From contig OY761541.1 in the NCBI GenBank assembly GCA_963664625.1, forward strand, positions 992,001 to 1,056,000: a stretch of DNA of 64,000 bases, written 5' to 3'. Source of the DNA: CBDCFV01 sp963664625 (lineage in GTDB: Bacteria > Chloroflexota > Dehalococcoidia > Lucifugimonadales > UBA3495). A model generated the notes under the pieces. It saw nothing but the letters and a program-made list of their open reading frames with translations, searched no databases and was not told the origin of the DNA. Shown here in pieces: positions 24,717 to 33,890 of this stretch. Position numbers and translations under genes: made by a program. Position 1 is the first letter of the stretch. Every line of letters starts with the position of its first letter.

Positions 24717-25709
24717 CTAACTGCTGCGCTCCTGGATATACTCCGGCAGAGCGGCCAATGAGCTTTTCGCTTCGCACTCCGGCAGAGTGTCCAGACACCT
24801 CACCGCGTTTTCACAATACTGGGCTATGACCTCGTAGCACTCCCCGACGACGCCGGAGTTGTTGATCATATCCAATACTTGCTCCAGCTTGCCGTCGGCG
24901 GTGGGGTCTCTAAACAACTCCAGCACCGGGTTGTCCTGGGGGTACTTCTCCATCAGCAGAATTGTAGGCAATGTCAGCACGCCCTGAAGAAGGTCGTTGC
25001 CGACGGGCTTACCCAACTCTACCGCGTCGCCCTGCACGTCCAGCATATCGTCGACCATCTGGAAGGCCATCCCGATGTTGTACCCGTAGTCGCTCATCGC
25101 TTGGACCTGGGGCTCCGGCGCCCCGCCAAGAATGGCTCCGGTCTCGCCGGCGGTGCGGAACAGGGAAGCTGTCTTGCGGTAAATCCGGTGGTGATAACGC
25201 TCCCGTGCCTGTTCCGGGTTGAACGCGTCGAAGAACTCCGCTATCTCTCCGCTGGCCAGTTCCATGATCGTCTCGGAAAACCGGCGGATCACCCGGATGT
25301 TATGCGTGTCGCAAACGAAGGTGGCGGATGTGGCGAAAATGTAGTCCCCGAAGAGCACCGCCATCTTTTTACCCCATTGGCTGCTCACCGTGGGACGCCC
25401 TCTGCGGAGGTCCGAGTTGTCCACCGTGTCGTCGTGGATCAGGGTGGCGAGGTGCAGCAACTCCACTGCCCCCGCCATGATGATGGGATTTTCGGGATCG
25501 TGCGGATAGAACCGGGAAGCGAGCAGGGTAATGGCGGCGCGTATGCGCTTGCCCCGCGAGTCCAGCACATGGTCGAGCAGTGACTCCAGGTAGCCGGGGC
25601 TTGTCTGGCGAAGTTCACGTAAACGCTCTTCGACCAAGACCAGGTCAGAACTGACCGGAGAATAGATAAACGCCGTGCGTTCATCCAGGCCCTGTGGCGA
25701 ATAATTCAC
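24717..25709 (-). CDS. Polyprenyl diphosphate synthase (all-trans)
   Basis: 330 aa from a GTG at 25709 that shares one base with the metG stop (TAGTG), implying translational coupling. The first aspartate-rich motif is LIHDDTVDNSDLRRGRPT and the second is QMVDDMLDVQGD, typical of trans-isoprenyl diphosphate synthases that condense IPP with allylic diphosphates. Chain length is not certain; the residues before the first motif (ELLHLATLIHDD) are compatible with medium or long chains such as a menaquinone side chain. The longer frame upstream lies within metG and is not used here. Confidence 0.92.
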   Translation of the reverse strand: MNYSPQGLDERTAFIYSPVSSDLVLVEERLRELRQTSPGYLESLLDHVLDSRGKRIRAAITLLASRFYPHDPENPIIMAGAVELLHLATLIHDDTVDNSDLRRGRPTVSSQWGKKMAVLFGDYIFATSATFVCDTHNIRVIRRFSETIMELASGEIAEFFDAFNPEQARERYHHRIYRKTASLFRTAGETGAILGGAPEPQVQAMSDYGYNIGMAFQMVDDMLDVQGDAVELGKPVGNDLLQGVLTLPTILLMEKYPQDNPVLELFRDPTADGKLEQVLDMINNSGVVGECYEVIAQYCENAVRCLDTLPECEAKSSLAALPEYIQERSS

Positions 25710-27394
25710 TATACGGCGCCGGCTCCCAAGCGTTGGACCTCTTGATCGACAACCTCCGGCTCCAGCTTGGTGTAGAGAGGAGTGGGCCGGCGCAAGGGCT
25801 TCTCGGGCTCTACCGACTCTAGCAAAACATCGAAGTCCCAACTCTGGTCGGCAACACTGCCATCGAACCCCAGGAACTCGTGGAGACGCTGGGCGCTGAA
25901 GGGAAGGAAGGGGTACAACGTCATTTTCAAGCAGTTGATCGCGCAAATGGCGGTCCACAGCGTGGTCGCCGTCTCACTCTTGTCTTCCTTGATAGCCCGC
26001 CAAGGAGCCTTGGCGTCCAAGTAACGGTTGACTTCCTGCGCCAAGCCGAAAGACCGTGCTATCGCCGCTTTGAAGTGGCAGGCGTGCAACTCTCGGTCCA
26101 CGTCCTCCATCGCCGCCCGCGCCGTGGCCAGAAGCCGCTCGTCGATCTCCCCCAGCGGACCGGCGGTCGGGGTTTGACCGTCGAAGTTCCGGTAGGTGAA
26201 AGACAGGACACGGTGGACCAGGTTGCCGAAGGTGGCCACCAACTCTTCATTGTTGCGGCGCACAAACTCGGCCCAGGAAAAGTTGGCGTCGCTTGTCTCC
26301 GGCATATTGATGGAAAGCAGGTAACGCAGCGGGTCCGGGTCGTACCGGGACAAGTAGTCCGGCGCCCACACGGCCCAATTTTCACTGGTGGAGAACTTCC
26401 GGTCTTCCAATCCAAGGAACTCGTTGGCGGGAACGTCGTGAGGTAAATTGAGGCCGCCGTACCCCATCAACATCGCCGGCCAGATCAGTGTGTGGAACGG
26501 TATGTTGTCCTTTCCGATGAAGTAGTACGCTTTGGTGTCGGGGTCTTTCCAGAACTGCTCCCAGCGTTGGTCGTCGCCGCTGCGCTGCGCCCATTCTATA
26601 GCCGCCGACAAATAGCCGCTGACGGCCTCAAACCAGACGTAAATCCTTTTCCCCTCGTAGCCCTCCAACGGCACCGGGACCCCCCAGGTCAGGTCCCTGG
26701 TAATTGCCCGGTCCTTCAGCCCTCCCTCCAAGTAGCGCCGGGTGAAGTTCTGAACATTGGCGCGCCAATGGGGCTGCCGGTTGACCCACTCCAGCAACGG
26801 TTCCTCGAACGCCGAAAGCTTGAGGAAAAAATGGTCCGATTCCCTGAACTCCGGTTCGCCGCCGGAGATTACGCACCTCGGCGCTATCAAGTCTTGCGGG
26901 TCAAGAGTGCGCCCGCAACTGTCGCACTGGTCGCCTCTCGCCCTTTCGAACCCGCAATACGGACAGGCACCGTTCACGTACCTGTCGGGCAAAAACCGGT
27001 CGCACTCGGCACAGTAGGCCAGTTGCATCGGCTGCTCGTAGAGGTAGCCCCGCTCCAGAAGCACCCGGAAGAGGTCGTGGACAACCTTCTCGTGGTTTTC
27101 GGTATGAGTAGACGTAAACAGGTCGAACGATATCCCCAACTGCTCCCACGTCTTCAGGAACTGGGGATGGTACCGGTCCAGTACCTCTTGAGGGGTTATC
27201 CCCTCCTGTTCGGCCCGGACCGTGATGGGCGTTCCGTGGCTGTCGCTGCCCGACACCATGAGGACTTCATTGCCCTTGACCCGGTGATAGCGGGCGAAAA
27301 TATCCGCCGCCAGATAGCAGCCTGCTATATGACCCAAGTGCAAAGGCCCGTTGGCGTAGGGCCAAGCGACCCCGATAAATATTCGCTCCGACAC
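25709..27394 (-). CDS. metG: Methionyl-tRNA synthetase
   Basis: About 561 aa from GTG 27394; an ATG 11 codons upstream is possible. The HIGH motif is YANGPLHLGHIAG. The zinc knuckle has four CxxC pairs (YCAECDRF, CPYCG, CDSCG and a final C after IAP). The KMSKS-equivalent is RKFSTSENWAVW. The anticodon-binding helical domain is intact. The C-terminal EMAP-like dimerisation domain of long MetG forms is absent. The downstream prenyl synthase overlaps by one base. Confidence 0.96.
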   Translation of the reverse strand: MSERIFIGVAWPYANGPLHLGHIAGCYLAADIFARYHRVKGNEVLMVSGSDSHGTPITVRAEQEGITPQEVLDRYHPQFLKTWEQLGISFDLFTSTHTENHEKVVHDLFRVLLERGYLYEQPMQLAYCAECDRFLPDRYVNGACPYCGFERARGDQCDSCGRTLDPQDLIAPRCVISGGEPEFRESDHFFLKLSAFEEPLLEWVNRQPHWRANVQNFTRRYLEGGLKDRAITRDLTWGVPVPLEGYEGKRIYVWFEAVSGYLSAAIEWAQRSGDDQRWEQFWKDPDTKAYYFIGKDNIPFHTLIWPAMLMGYGGLNLPHDVPANEFLGLEDRKFSTSENWAVWAPDYLSRYDPDPLRYLLSINMPETSDANFSWAEFVRRNNEELVATFGNLVHRVLSFTYRNFDGQTPTAGPLGEIDERLLATARAAMEDVDRELHACHFKAAIARSFGLAQEVNRYLDAKAPWRAIKEDKSETATTLWTAICAINCLKMTLYPFLPFSAQRLHEFLGFDGSVADQSWDFDVLLESVEPEKPLRRPTPLYTKLEPEVVDQEVQRLGAGAV

Positions 27395-27771
27395 CGCCCC
27401 TAATCCCTCATCGCCCTTCCCATACAATCCTTGCCTCGCAGGGGCAAGTTATCAGGGCAGGGAAAGTCGGTCCCCTCAAGCAGGATTGTCCGAAGGGACA
27501 TGGGTTATTTTAGCATACCGGAACGGCGGTAGACCGCTGTTATCCATTGGCGGCCAGCTATTCATTGCCATTCTTTTATCATCCCACTATATTTTAAGAA
27601 CCCTGAACGGAACGTGGGCAGCCAAGCCTACCCCAACAATAGAGCGTGTACAATTCCCCCACCCTTTACACCCCTGATGATGCAGGCCTGGATTTTCAAC
27701 CCCCTTTCATAACTTGCACATCGGGTCAGCCAGCCGTTCAGGGCCCTTTGAATTTATAAGAAGGTGACGAT
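27395..27771. other. Intergenic region, divergent metG and FMN-protein genes
   Basis: 377 bp between divergent starts. It is AT-richer in 27530-27620. No riboswitch, T-box motif, tRNA, or member of the repeat families was recognised. It must hold the promoters of both neighbours, but no clear -35/-10 pair was found. Confidence 0.5.
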
Positions 27772-28272
27772 GTGGGCATTTTGACCGACGACATGAAGCG
27801 TGTCGTAAAAGAGCAGCGGCTTGGATACATCGCAACGGTGTCGCCTGACGGCACCCCCAATTTATCTCCCAAGGCAACGCTACGGGTATGGGACGACGAC
27901 CACATTATCTTCGCCAATATCGCGTCGCCGGGGACGATAGCCAATCTGCGGCAGAATCCGGCCATCGAAATAAACATGGTGGACGTTTTCCTGCGGAAGG
28001 GTTACCGCTTTAAGGGTACTGCCAGCGTCCTTGAGTCGGGACCTCAATTCGATGAGGCCATGAGTCTCTATGACGGAAGGGCGAACGGCGTCCAGTCCAG
28101 CGTCGCCAGCCTTATTCGCGGGTTCGTGTTGGTGAAAGTGACGCGGGCGCTGCCGGTGGTGTCGCCCGGATACGTCGGCGACGTTACCGAGGACGACATG
28201 AGGGCCCAGTGGAAGCAATACTACGATTCGCTGGAACCGGCGCCAAGTAAAGAAGGGGCGTCGTCCCACTGA
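27772..28272 (+). CDS. Pyridoxamine 5'-phosphate oxidase-like FMN-binding protein
   Basis: 166 aa from GTG 27772 with AAGGTGACGAT upstream. The split-barrel FMN fold is suggested by RLGYIATVSPDGTPNLSPKA near the N-terminus and by the following strand DDDHIIFANIASPGTI with FKGTASVL. Members bind FMN or F420 and reduce varied substrates. It lies 10 bp before the aldo/keto reductase gene, so the two are likely co-transcribed redox enzymes. Substrate unknown. Confidence 0.85.
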   Translation: MGILTDDMKRVVKEQRLGYIATVSPDGTPNLSPKATLRVWDDDHIIFANIASPGTIANLRQNPAIEINMVDVFLRKGYRFKGTASVLESGPQFDEAMSLYDGRANGVQSSVASLIRGFVLVKVTRALPVVSPGYVGDVTEDDMRAQWKQYYDSLEPAPSKEGASSH

Positions 28273-28282
28273 GGAGGAGTTT

Positions 28283-29251
28283 ATGGAATATACGATCCTT
28301 GGCAGGACCGGATTACGAGTTTCCAGGGCCGGTTTCGGCGGCGGCGGAATCGGACAGGTGTGGGGACCTACCACCGATGAGGAGTCGATACGGGCGGTGC
28401 ACCGCGCCTTGGAACTGGGCATCAACTTCTTCGACGTGGCGCCGCGCTACGGCAACGGCAAAGCCGAGGAGGTGCTGGGCCGCGCCCTGAAAGGCCGGAG
28501 CGAGGACGTGGCGGTGGCGACCAAGGTCAAGTTGGAAGCGCACGAGATGGATGACGTGGAGGGCGCCGTAGCCCGCTCGGTGGAAGCGAGCCTGCGCCGC
28601 CTGCAAAGGGACTCCGTCGATGTGCTCCACGTCCACAACCGGTTCACCGCCACCCGGGGCGAAGTGCCGGACTCATTGTCGGCCGAGGATGTCCTTGGCC
28701 CAGTGTTGGACGCTTATCGAAAGGTGCAGCAGGCGGGCAAGACCCGGTTCATCGGCTTGTCGGCGATGGACCACCACGTGCCCACCATGACCCGGATCAT
28801 GGAGAGCGACGAGTACGACACCGTACTGGCCTACTACAACCTGCTGAACTGGACCGCCCAAGAGTCGCCACCGCCGGGGGTGGACCTGTTTGACAACGGA
28901 CAGATCATTCCCTTAGCCAAGAGCCTGAACATGGGCGTCATCGGCATCCGGTCCCACGCCGCCGGCGCCCTGGCAGGCGAGGTGGACCGACCCGTCCCTC
29001 CAGGGACCTTGCTGGAGCGGGACGCCGCGAGCGCGGCCAAGTTGGGGTATCTGCTGGAAGGGCCAATACGCACCTTGTCCCAAGCGGCGATGGTGTTCTG
29101 CTTGATGAACCGGGACATCCACACCGTGGTGCCGGGGGTCAAGAATGTCACGGAAGCGGAGGAGACAGCCGCCTCCACTGATGTGCCCCCCATCCCTGAG
29201 CGCCACTTGGAACAGTTGCGGGAGTTGTACCGGAAGGGGTTCGCCGACTGA
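28283..29251 (+). CDS. Aldo/keto reductase
   Basis: A 322-aa TIM-barrel oxidoreductase using NAD(P)H. The N-terminal LGRTGLRVSRAGFGGGGIG, the catalytic aspartate and tyrosine in FFDVAPRYGNGKAEEVLG (about residues 51-68), the lysine in VATKVKLE and the cofactor-binding C-terminal VVPGVKNVTEAEE fit the family. The ribosome site GAGGAGG precedes the ATG. Paired with the FMN protein upstream. Confidence 0.93.
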   Translation: MEYTILGRTGLRVSRAGFGGGGIGQVWGPTTDEESIRAVHRALELGINFFDVAPRYGNGKAEEVLGRALKGRSEDVAVATKVKLEAHEMDDVEGAVARSVEASLRRLQRDSVDVLHVHNRFTATRGEVPDSLSAEDVLGPVLDAYRKVQQAGKTRFIGLSAMDHHVPTMTRIMESDEYDTVLAYYNLLNWTAQESPPPGVDLFDNGQIIPLAKSLNMGVIGIRSHAAGALAGEVDRPVPPGTLLERDAASAAKLGYLLEGPIRTLSQAAMVFCLMNRDIHTVVPGVKNVTEAEETAASTDVPPIPERHLEQLRELYRKGFAD

Positions 29252-29399
29252 GCAGGTCTCCACGTTTTTCCAGATGATGGAACGCCCAAAATGCCTGAAG
29301 TCCGCAGACAGTACGCTAACAAGAAGTGCAGGGCATCCTGTACACTCCAATACGAAGTAATGATGAGATAGACCCAATGCGGGCTAAGGAGAAGGCACC

Positions 29400-29672
29400 A
29401 TGACCATGTGGAACAACGGCGGACAACGTGCGGTCCGGGAACGGGACCATCTTGATCAGGCGCGGTCTGAGGAATCGAGCGCGCCCCCATCGGTCCCGGC
29501 CAAGCTTGACCAGATGCTGGACGTTCTGACCCAGATACGCGACCAGCAATGGGAGATGTACCAGAAAATGTCCGACGTGCTGGACAGGAACTTGCAATTG
29601 CTACAGTCCCATCACGCTGTTCAGGGACGGCAACTGGAGCAGATTCATGGCAAACTGAAAGTACTGGACTGA
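29400..29672 (+). CDS. Small coiled-coil protein, unknown function
   Basis: 90 aa after an AAGGAGAAGGCACC leader. The N-terminal third is charged and proline-containing, then about 50 residues of heptad-like helix rich in Gln, Leu and Met (LDQMLDVLTQIRDQQWEMYQ). No membrane segment or known domain. Probably a soluble coiled-coil oligomer; function unknown. Confidence 0.7.
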   Translation: MTMWNNGGQRAVRERDHLDQARSEESSAPPSVPAKLDQMLDVLTQIRDQQWEMYQKMSDVLDRNLQLLQSHHAVQGRQLEQIHGKLKVLD

Positions 29673-29717
29673 TAGGCCACGGACAGGGATGTCCGAGTAG
29701 CGCTTGCACCTGTGACG

Positions 29718-29769
29718 AGGCGGGAGATTCCGTTCACACGGTCTATGTTCACGTGAACGGCTCCCGCCT
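29718..29769. terminator. Bidirectional terminator-like hairpin
   Basis: AGGCGGGA and CCGTTCAC (29718-29737) pair with GTGAACGG and TCCCGCCT (29753-29769), leaving a 15-nt loop and small bulge. It separates the convergent coiled-coil and LLM oxidoreductase genes. T-runs are weak on both sides. Confidence 0.65.
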
Positions 29770-29838
29770 TACCGTTTACTGAAGAAACCGCACTGGCGGG
29801 CCGACGGCCCAAGCGAATTGAAGCGGTTGGGGGCGAGG

Positions 29839-30801
29839 CTAGACCCTGGGCCACACTTGTTCGGCGAAACGCTCCATGCCGGCCAGCATCTCGTCCAGAT
29901 CGTTGGTCAGACGCATGAAGTCGAGCACCATTGAGCCGACGCCCATCTCCTCGTAACGGCGTATGTCGCCGGCTATCTGTTCCTCGTTGCCGTGGAAGGG
30001 CGGCCTGTCCGCCTCGGCAGGGTTGCCGGGGTCGTTGAGACGGTATTCGTGGGTGCGGTAAATTACCTCGATCTCCGCCGGGTCCCTGCCGAAACTCCTA
30101 GCGTAACGGGCCAGCCGTTTCAATGCCGCCTCCAATTGCTCCGGCGTCCTCATCGGGAAGGTGGGGTTGGTCCCCAAGGGACACCAGCCGTTGGCCAATT
30201 CGGCAGTGCGCCTGATGGCGGGACGGCTTTCGCCGCCAACCCAAATAGGCGGGTGGGGTTTCTGGATGGGCTTGGGCAGGAAGCTGATGTCGTCGAAATT
30301 GACGTACTTGCCCTCGTAGTGGGGGGCGTCGCTGGTCCATAGTTCTTTGAACACCCGGATGTACTCGTCGGTGACCGCGCCCCTTTCCTGGAATTGGTCT
30401 CCGATGCCCAAGGCCTCGAACTCCTCTCGCATCCAGCCAACGCCCACCCCGACGACCAGCCTGCCCTTGGAAAGCACGTCCAGCGTGGCCAGGGCCTTGG
30501 CGGCGACCAAGGGGTTGCGGTGGGGCACGATGATTACGCTGGTCACCAGCCGTATCTTCTCAGTCCGGCCTGCGAGGAAGGCCAGCAGGGTCAACTGCTC
30601 CATGGCTTCTCCCGTGGGAGAGCCGGGAAACTCGCCGGTCACGGTGTAGGGATACATCGACGCGATGCTCCGAGGGACCAGGATGTGGTCCCCGGTAAAG
30701 AGGGCGTCGTAGCCCAGTTCCTCGCCTTTTTGAGCGATGATGGTCATTTTCTCAGGGTCGGCCAAAGGGCCTCGTGGAGGCAGCGTGAACCCGTACTTCA
30801 T
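29839..30801 (-). CDS. LLM-class F420-dependent oxidoreductase
   Basis: 320 aa from ATG 30801, which overlaps the stop of the TPR gene as ATGA. It has the luciferase-like TIM barrel: KYGFTLPPRGPLADPEKM, ELGYDALFTGDHILVPRS, TVTGEFPGSPTGEAMEQLTL, the LVVGVGVGWMREEFEALG signature (about residues 110-127) and PIWVGGESRPAIRRTAELAN. The family includes F420-dependent dehydrogenases and FMN monooxygenases; the DH motif near residue 45 and the GWMREEF segment suggest the F420 type. Substrate unknown. Last gene of a cupin-TPR-LLM operon. Confidence 0.9.
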   Translation of the reverse strand: MKYGFTLPPRGPLADPEKMTIIAQKGEELGYDALFTGDHILVPRSIASMYPYTVTGEFPGSPTGEAMEQLTLLAFLAGRTEKIRLVTSVIIVPHRNPLVAAKALATLDVLSKGRLVVGVGVGWMREEFEALGIGDQFQERGAVTDEYIRVFKELWTSDAPHYEGKYVNFDDISFLPKPIQKPHPPIWVGGESRPAIRRTAELANGWCPLGTNPTFPMRTPEQLEAALKRLARYARSFGRDPAEIEVIYRTHEYRLNDPGNPAEADRPPFHGNEEQIAGDIRRYEEMGVGSMVLDFMRLTNDLDEMLAGMERFAEQVWPRV

Positions 30802-31343
30802 ATCGTGCAATCCTCGTCAACCGGCGTTCCAAGGGATTCCGCTGATTTGAGCGTCGATTCCAACCTGCGCCGGCTCAAGTGGGTCCTGGGATGGTCGCGG
30901 CCCAGCGCCTCCTCGCGTTCCCGAAGCGTTTGCCGGTGCAACGCGGCCGCTTCCTGGTACAGGCCCAGGCAGGCGTAGGTGTTGGCCAGGCTGCCGCGGC
31001 TGCGAAGGGTATCCGGATGTTGTTGGCCCAGGACCAATGTTCTCTGCTCCAGGATGTCCTTGAACTGGTGGGCAGCCTTTTGGTACTGCCCGGCGGCGTA
31101 ATAGATGTTGGCCAAGCGGCTGCGGCTGCGCAGGGTTTGCGGGTGAGTTGGCCCCAACTCGGCGAGACATATTTCCAGGGTGCCTTGGTAGAGTTCGATG
31201 GCCTCGGCAAGGCTCCCGGCGTTGCGCAGAACCCGGGCCAAGGCATTCCTCGCCGTTACGGTCCTATGATGAGCAGCCCCGTGGCGGAAACGCGAGTCCG
31301 CAAGGGCTTCCCGGAGTCGTTCTATTTCAGCTTCCTCTTCCAT
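30798..31343 (-). CDS. Tetratricopeptide (kinesin-light-chain-type) repeat protein
   Basis: 181 aa from ATG 31343, 8 bp after the cupin stop. Three or four 42-residue TPR units are visible, each with an LxxxxxxGxYxxA-type core such as LANIYYAAGQYQKAAHQF and LANTYACLGLYQEAAALH, plus HPQTLRSRSRLA and HPDTLRSRGSLA. This is the TPR_10/TPR_12 form. No other domain is fused. Translation is coupled to the LLM oxidoreductase. It probably mediates protein-protein contact; the partner is unknown. Confidence 0.85.
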   Translation of the reverse strand: MEEEAEIERLREALADSRFRHGAAHHRTVTARNALARVLRNAGSLAEAIELYQGTLEICLAELGPTHPQTLRSRSRLANIYYAAGQYQKAAHQFKDILEQRTLVLGQQHPDTLRSRGSLANTYACLGLYQEAAALHRQTLREREEALGRDHPRTHLSRRRLESTLKSAESLGTPVDEDCTI

Positions 31344-31351
31344 CGGATAGG

Positions 31352-31720
31352 CTAGTCCGCCAAGGGAACGATGATGAAGAAGCGCGGCTGGTCGCCGACC
31401 ACGCGGGTGAAGTGGCCGCCGCCGGTCAGGTCCTCCGCCAGCAGCACCGAACCGGGGCCGCACCGCCTCACGTCGCCGTCGGGGGTGCCTATCTCTATTT
31501 CCCCGGTCAACGTAATACTGTACTGGCGCCTGGGGGCGGTGTGGTAGTCAAGGAAGTAGCCGGGTTGATATTCCCGGAAGGATATTCCTGGGGTGTTTAT
31601 CACCGAAGTAGCCACTCCATGGGCGCCCTCGGTATCGACGAAGTCCTGCATCTCGAAGTCCAACTCTTCGATATGGGACTGGCCGTCGTCGCCGGTGTAG
31701 ACTCGCAGAAAACTAGGCAT
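31352..31720 (-). CDS. Cupin-domain protein
   Basis: 122 aa. A single beta-barrel domain is indicated by FREYQPGYFLDYHTAPRRQY, SITLTGEIEIGTPDGDVRR and CGPGSVLLAEDLTGGGHFTR (the second cupin motif, with G..H). One of the usual first-motif histidines appears as DYHTAP; the HxH pair is incomplete, so metal binding is uncertain. It heads the cupin-TPR-LLM operon and may act on the same small-molecule substrate as the LLM enzyme. Confidence 0.8.
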   Translation of the reverse strand: MPSFLRVYTGDDGQSHIEELDFEMQDFVDTEGAHGVATSVINTPGISFREYQPGYFLDYHTAPRRQYSITLTGEIEIGTPDGDVRRCGPGSVLLAEDLTGGGHFTRVVGDQPRFFIIVPLAD

Positions 31721-31830
31721 GGTTCTCCTCTTTTTCGATGACGTGACTGGTCTCGTATCCTACAGGAATTCGAGACAGCGTCAAGCAAGGGGGAACGGCA
31801 TGACGCAATGCTCGTTGACTGGGGAGCGGG

Positions 31831-32736
31831 TTGGTGATTACAGTATCGCCATTGAAACCCGACGGGGACGATGAGCTAATGACAACCCAGCAGCGTCGCA
31901 TTTCCAGGACCCGGAAACGCAGCAGGAAGAAAATCGCCTTTGGCTGGTACGGCGGGAAATTCAGCCACTTGGATTTTCTACTACCGAACTTGCCTAATGA
32001 CGCAGCCCATTTCTGCGACGTATTCGGGGGTTCCGCAGCGGTCCTCATTAACCGCGAGCCGGCCCCTGTTGAGACCTACAATGACCTTGATTCCGAATTA
32101 GTCAACTTTTTTGCGACTCTGAGACACCCTGAAAAAGGGGAGCGATTATTGCGAGAGATTGCTCTCACACCATTTTCCAGAGAGGAGTTGGAACTGGCGT
32201 GTACACCGGAACTCGACTTGGACCATGTAGAGCGTGCGAGGCGATTTTACGTCAGAGCGCGCCAGACTCGGACGGGCTTGGCACAAACATCCTCGAAAGG
32301 CCGCTGGGCCCAATGCGTATTGACTTCCAGGTCGGGCATGGCGGGAGCAGTATCGCGGTGGCTGGGGGCGGTCGAGGGTCTGCCTGAAATTGCCGATCGC
32401 CTTATGCGAGTGCAAATTGATAATGCTCCTGCCCTGGAGGTTATTCAACGTTACGACACCCCGGACACCCTGTTCTACCTCGACCCGCCATACGTACATG
32501 ATGCGCGCGGCGACAAACACGCTTACTACGGCGAAATGACCGACTTTGATCACATGGATCTTGCCAACATGTTGTCGCAGATCAAAGGGCGGGCCGCCAT
32601 ATCCGGCTACAGATGCGATTTATATGACTCTCTCTACAGTGAATGGCATCGGGTGGACGCGCCGGTAAAAATCTGCCACTCGGTGCGCCAGCCTCGGCAA
32701 GAATGCCTCTGGACGAACTACGATCCTCATGGCTGA
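31831..32736 (+). CDS. DNA adenine methyltransferase, Dam/D12 class
   Basis: Up to 301 aa (TTG at 31831 or ATG at 31879). It has the D12-class motif FGWYGGKFSHLDFL for SAM binding, FCDVFGGSAAVLINR, YNDLDSELVNFF, and the catalytic LFYLDPPYVHDA (DPPY). It methylates the exocyclic amine of adenine at an unknown site. Its 3' end overlaps the restriction endonuclease gene by 8 bp, as in type II restriction-modification pairs. Base composition is less G+C-rich than the surroundings, consistent with horizontal acquisition. Confidence 0.9.
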   Translation: MVITVSPLKPDGDDELMTTQQRRISRTRKRSRKKIAFGWYGGKFSHLDFLLPNLPNDAAHFCDVFGGSAAVLINREPAPVETYNDLDSELVNFFATLRHPEKGERLLREIALTPFSREELELACTPELDLDHVERARRFYVRARQTRTGLAQTSSKGRWAQCVLTSRSGMAGAVSRWLGAVEGLPEIADRLMRVQIDNAPALEVIQRYDTPDTLFYLDPPYVHDARGDKHAYYGEMTDFDHMDLANMLSQIKGRAAISGYRCDLYDSLYSEWHRVDAPVKICHSVRQPRQECLWTNYDPHG

Positions 32737-33829
32737 CGACGATGTCGAAGGTTTGAATGGGCCTGTTGAACAACCCTCCGCATTAGAGCGTCTCCGGGCG
32801 ATGTGGCAGGAAGCCCTGGCAGCCCCAGACCCGGAAATTGATGAAGGCATTGATGAATTAATCACGTGTCCCGTAGTGAGCATCAGGTACGCTCTGCTGA
32901 CCCAACTGTTGGGGAAACTCGTTGATCCAACCCGTGATGCCCTGAGTATCCAACGTGGTGAGGCGGCTACAGCCGCGGCCGACGGACGTTGGGATGCTCG
33001 TAGCTTTTGCCAAGCCAGCGTGGTGCCGTGGGTAAGTGAAACGTCACAAGTCCTGGGCACCAGCCCTGACCCGTATGTAAACAACCCACTGCGGCGTCCT
33101 CGATTAGACGCTGGATATGAGCCAAGGCGCGACCGGGCACTTTGGGACAAGCTTACAGAAACGTTAGCCTCCGTGCAGGAACGGAACGCCCCTGAATATA
33201 CCGAAACCCAACTTCGACTCTGTTTAGCGTCGCTTACCAGACAGTACAACGCGCTGGTAGTCCAGTTTGATGTGCCTCAGCGCATATCATTGGATGCCAC
33301 GACAAGTATTGTCACCCGGTATCTCCAAGAACCGAGTGGCGGTGAGCGTCCCCAGATTATTGTTGCGGCCCTTATGCGAACCATCGGTCAGAGATTTCAA
33401 ATCTTTGACAGGGTCGACAGGCAAGGTATCAATGAAGCAGACGCCGCCACTGATAGTCCAGGCGACGTAATTTGTTATCAAAATGACGACCAGGTGCTTT
33501 CAGTGGAGGTAAAAGACCGTGACGTTACTCTGGACGACGTTGACACTGCAATCCTCAAGGCCAGGCGCAACAGGATCACGGAATTGCTGTTTGCGACCGT
33601 AACCCCTCAAGCTGATGATACCGAAGTGGCCCAAAGAACAGCACAGGAGTTCAGCTTGGGAATCAATGTTTATCAACTTCATATCGAAGCATTGATTCGT
33701 GTAGTTCTCGCCATTGCAGGGGAAGCCAGCCGGGTCGAGTTCTTGACATTGGTCGGTGAAGAATTGAACGACCGGGTTACACAACCGGCGCATAAACTTG
33801 CGTGGCAGGAATTGCTACGGAATATTTGA
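32729..33829 (+). CDS. Type II restriction endonuclease, SacI-like family
   Basis: 366 aa from ATG 32729, overlapping the methyltransferase. The C-terminal half contains a PD-(D/E)xK-type site: SPGDVICYQNDDQVLSVEVK, with the aspartate and the E-x-K triad (about residues 246-265), preceded by RVDRQGINEADAATD. I recognise this segment as resembling the SacI endonuclease family; this rests on memory and needs a search. The N-terminal half is helical and probably holds DNA recognition. The pair with the D12 methylase defines a restriction-modification system of unknown specificity. Confidence 0.75.
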   Translation: MADDDVEGLNGPVEQPSALERLRAMWQEALAAPDPEIDEGIDELITCPVVSIRYALLTQLLGKLVDPTRDALSIQRGEAATAAADGRWDARSFCQASVVPWVSETSQVLGTSPDPYVNNPLRRPRLDAGYEPRRDRALWDKLTETLASVQERNAPEYTETQLRLCLASLTRQYNALVVQFDVPQRISLDATTSIVTRYLQEPSGGERPQIIVAALMRTIGQRFQIFDRVDRQGINEADAATDSPGDVICYQNDDQVLSVEVKDRDVTLDDVDTAILKARRNRITELLFATVTPQADDTEVAQRTAQEFSLGINVYQLHIEALIRVVLAIAGEASRVEFLTLVGEELNDRVTQPAHKLAWQELLRNI

Positions 33830-33890
33830 ACGGAAGGATGGGTTCTCTCGTTTCAGGTATCCTATACGGAAAGACACCTTAGTTTGGACG

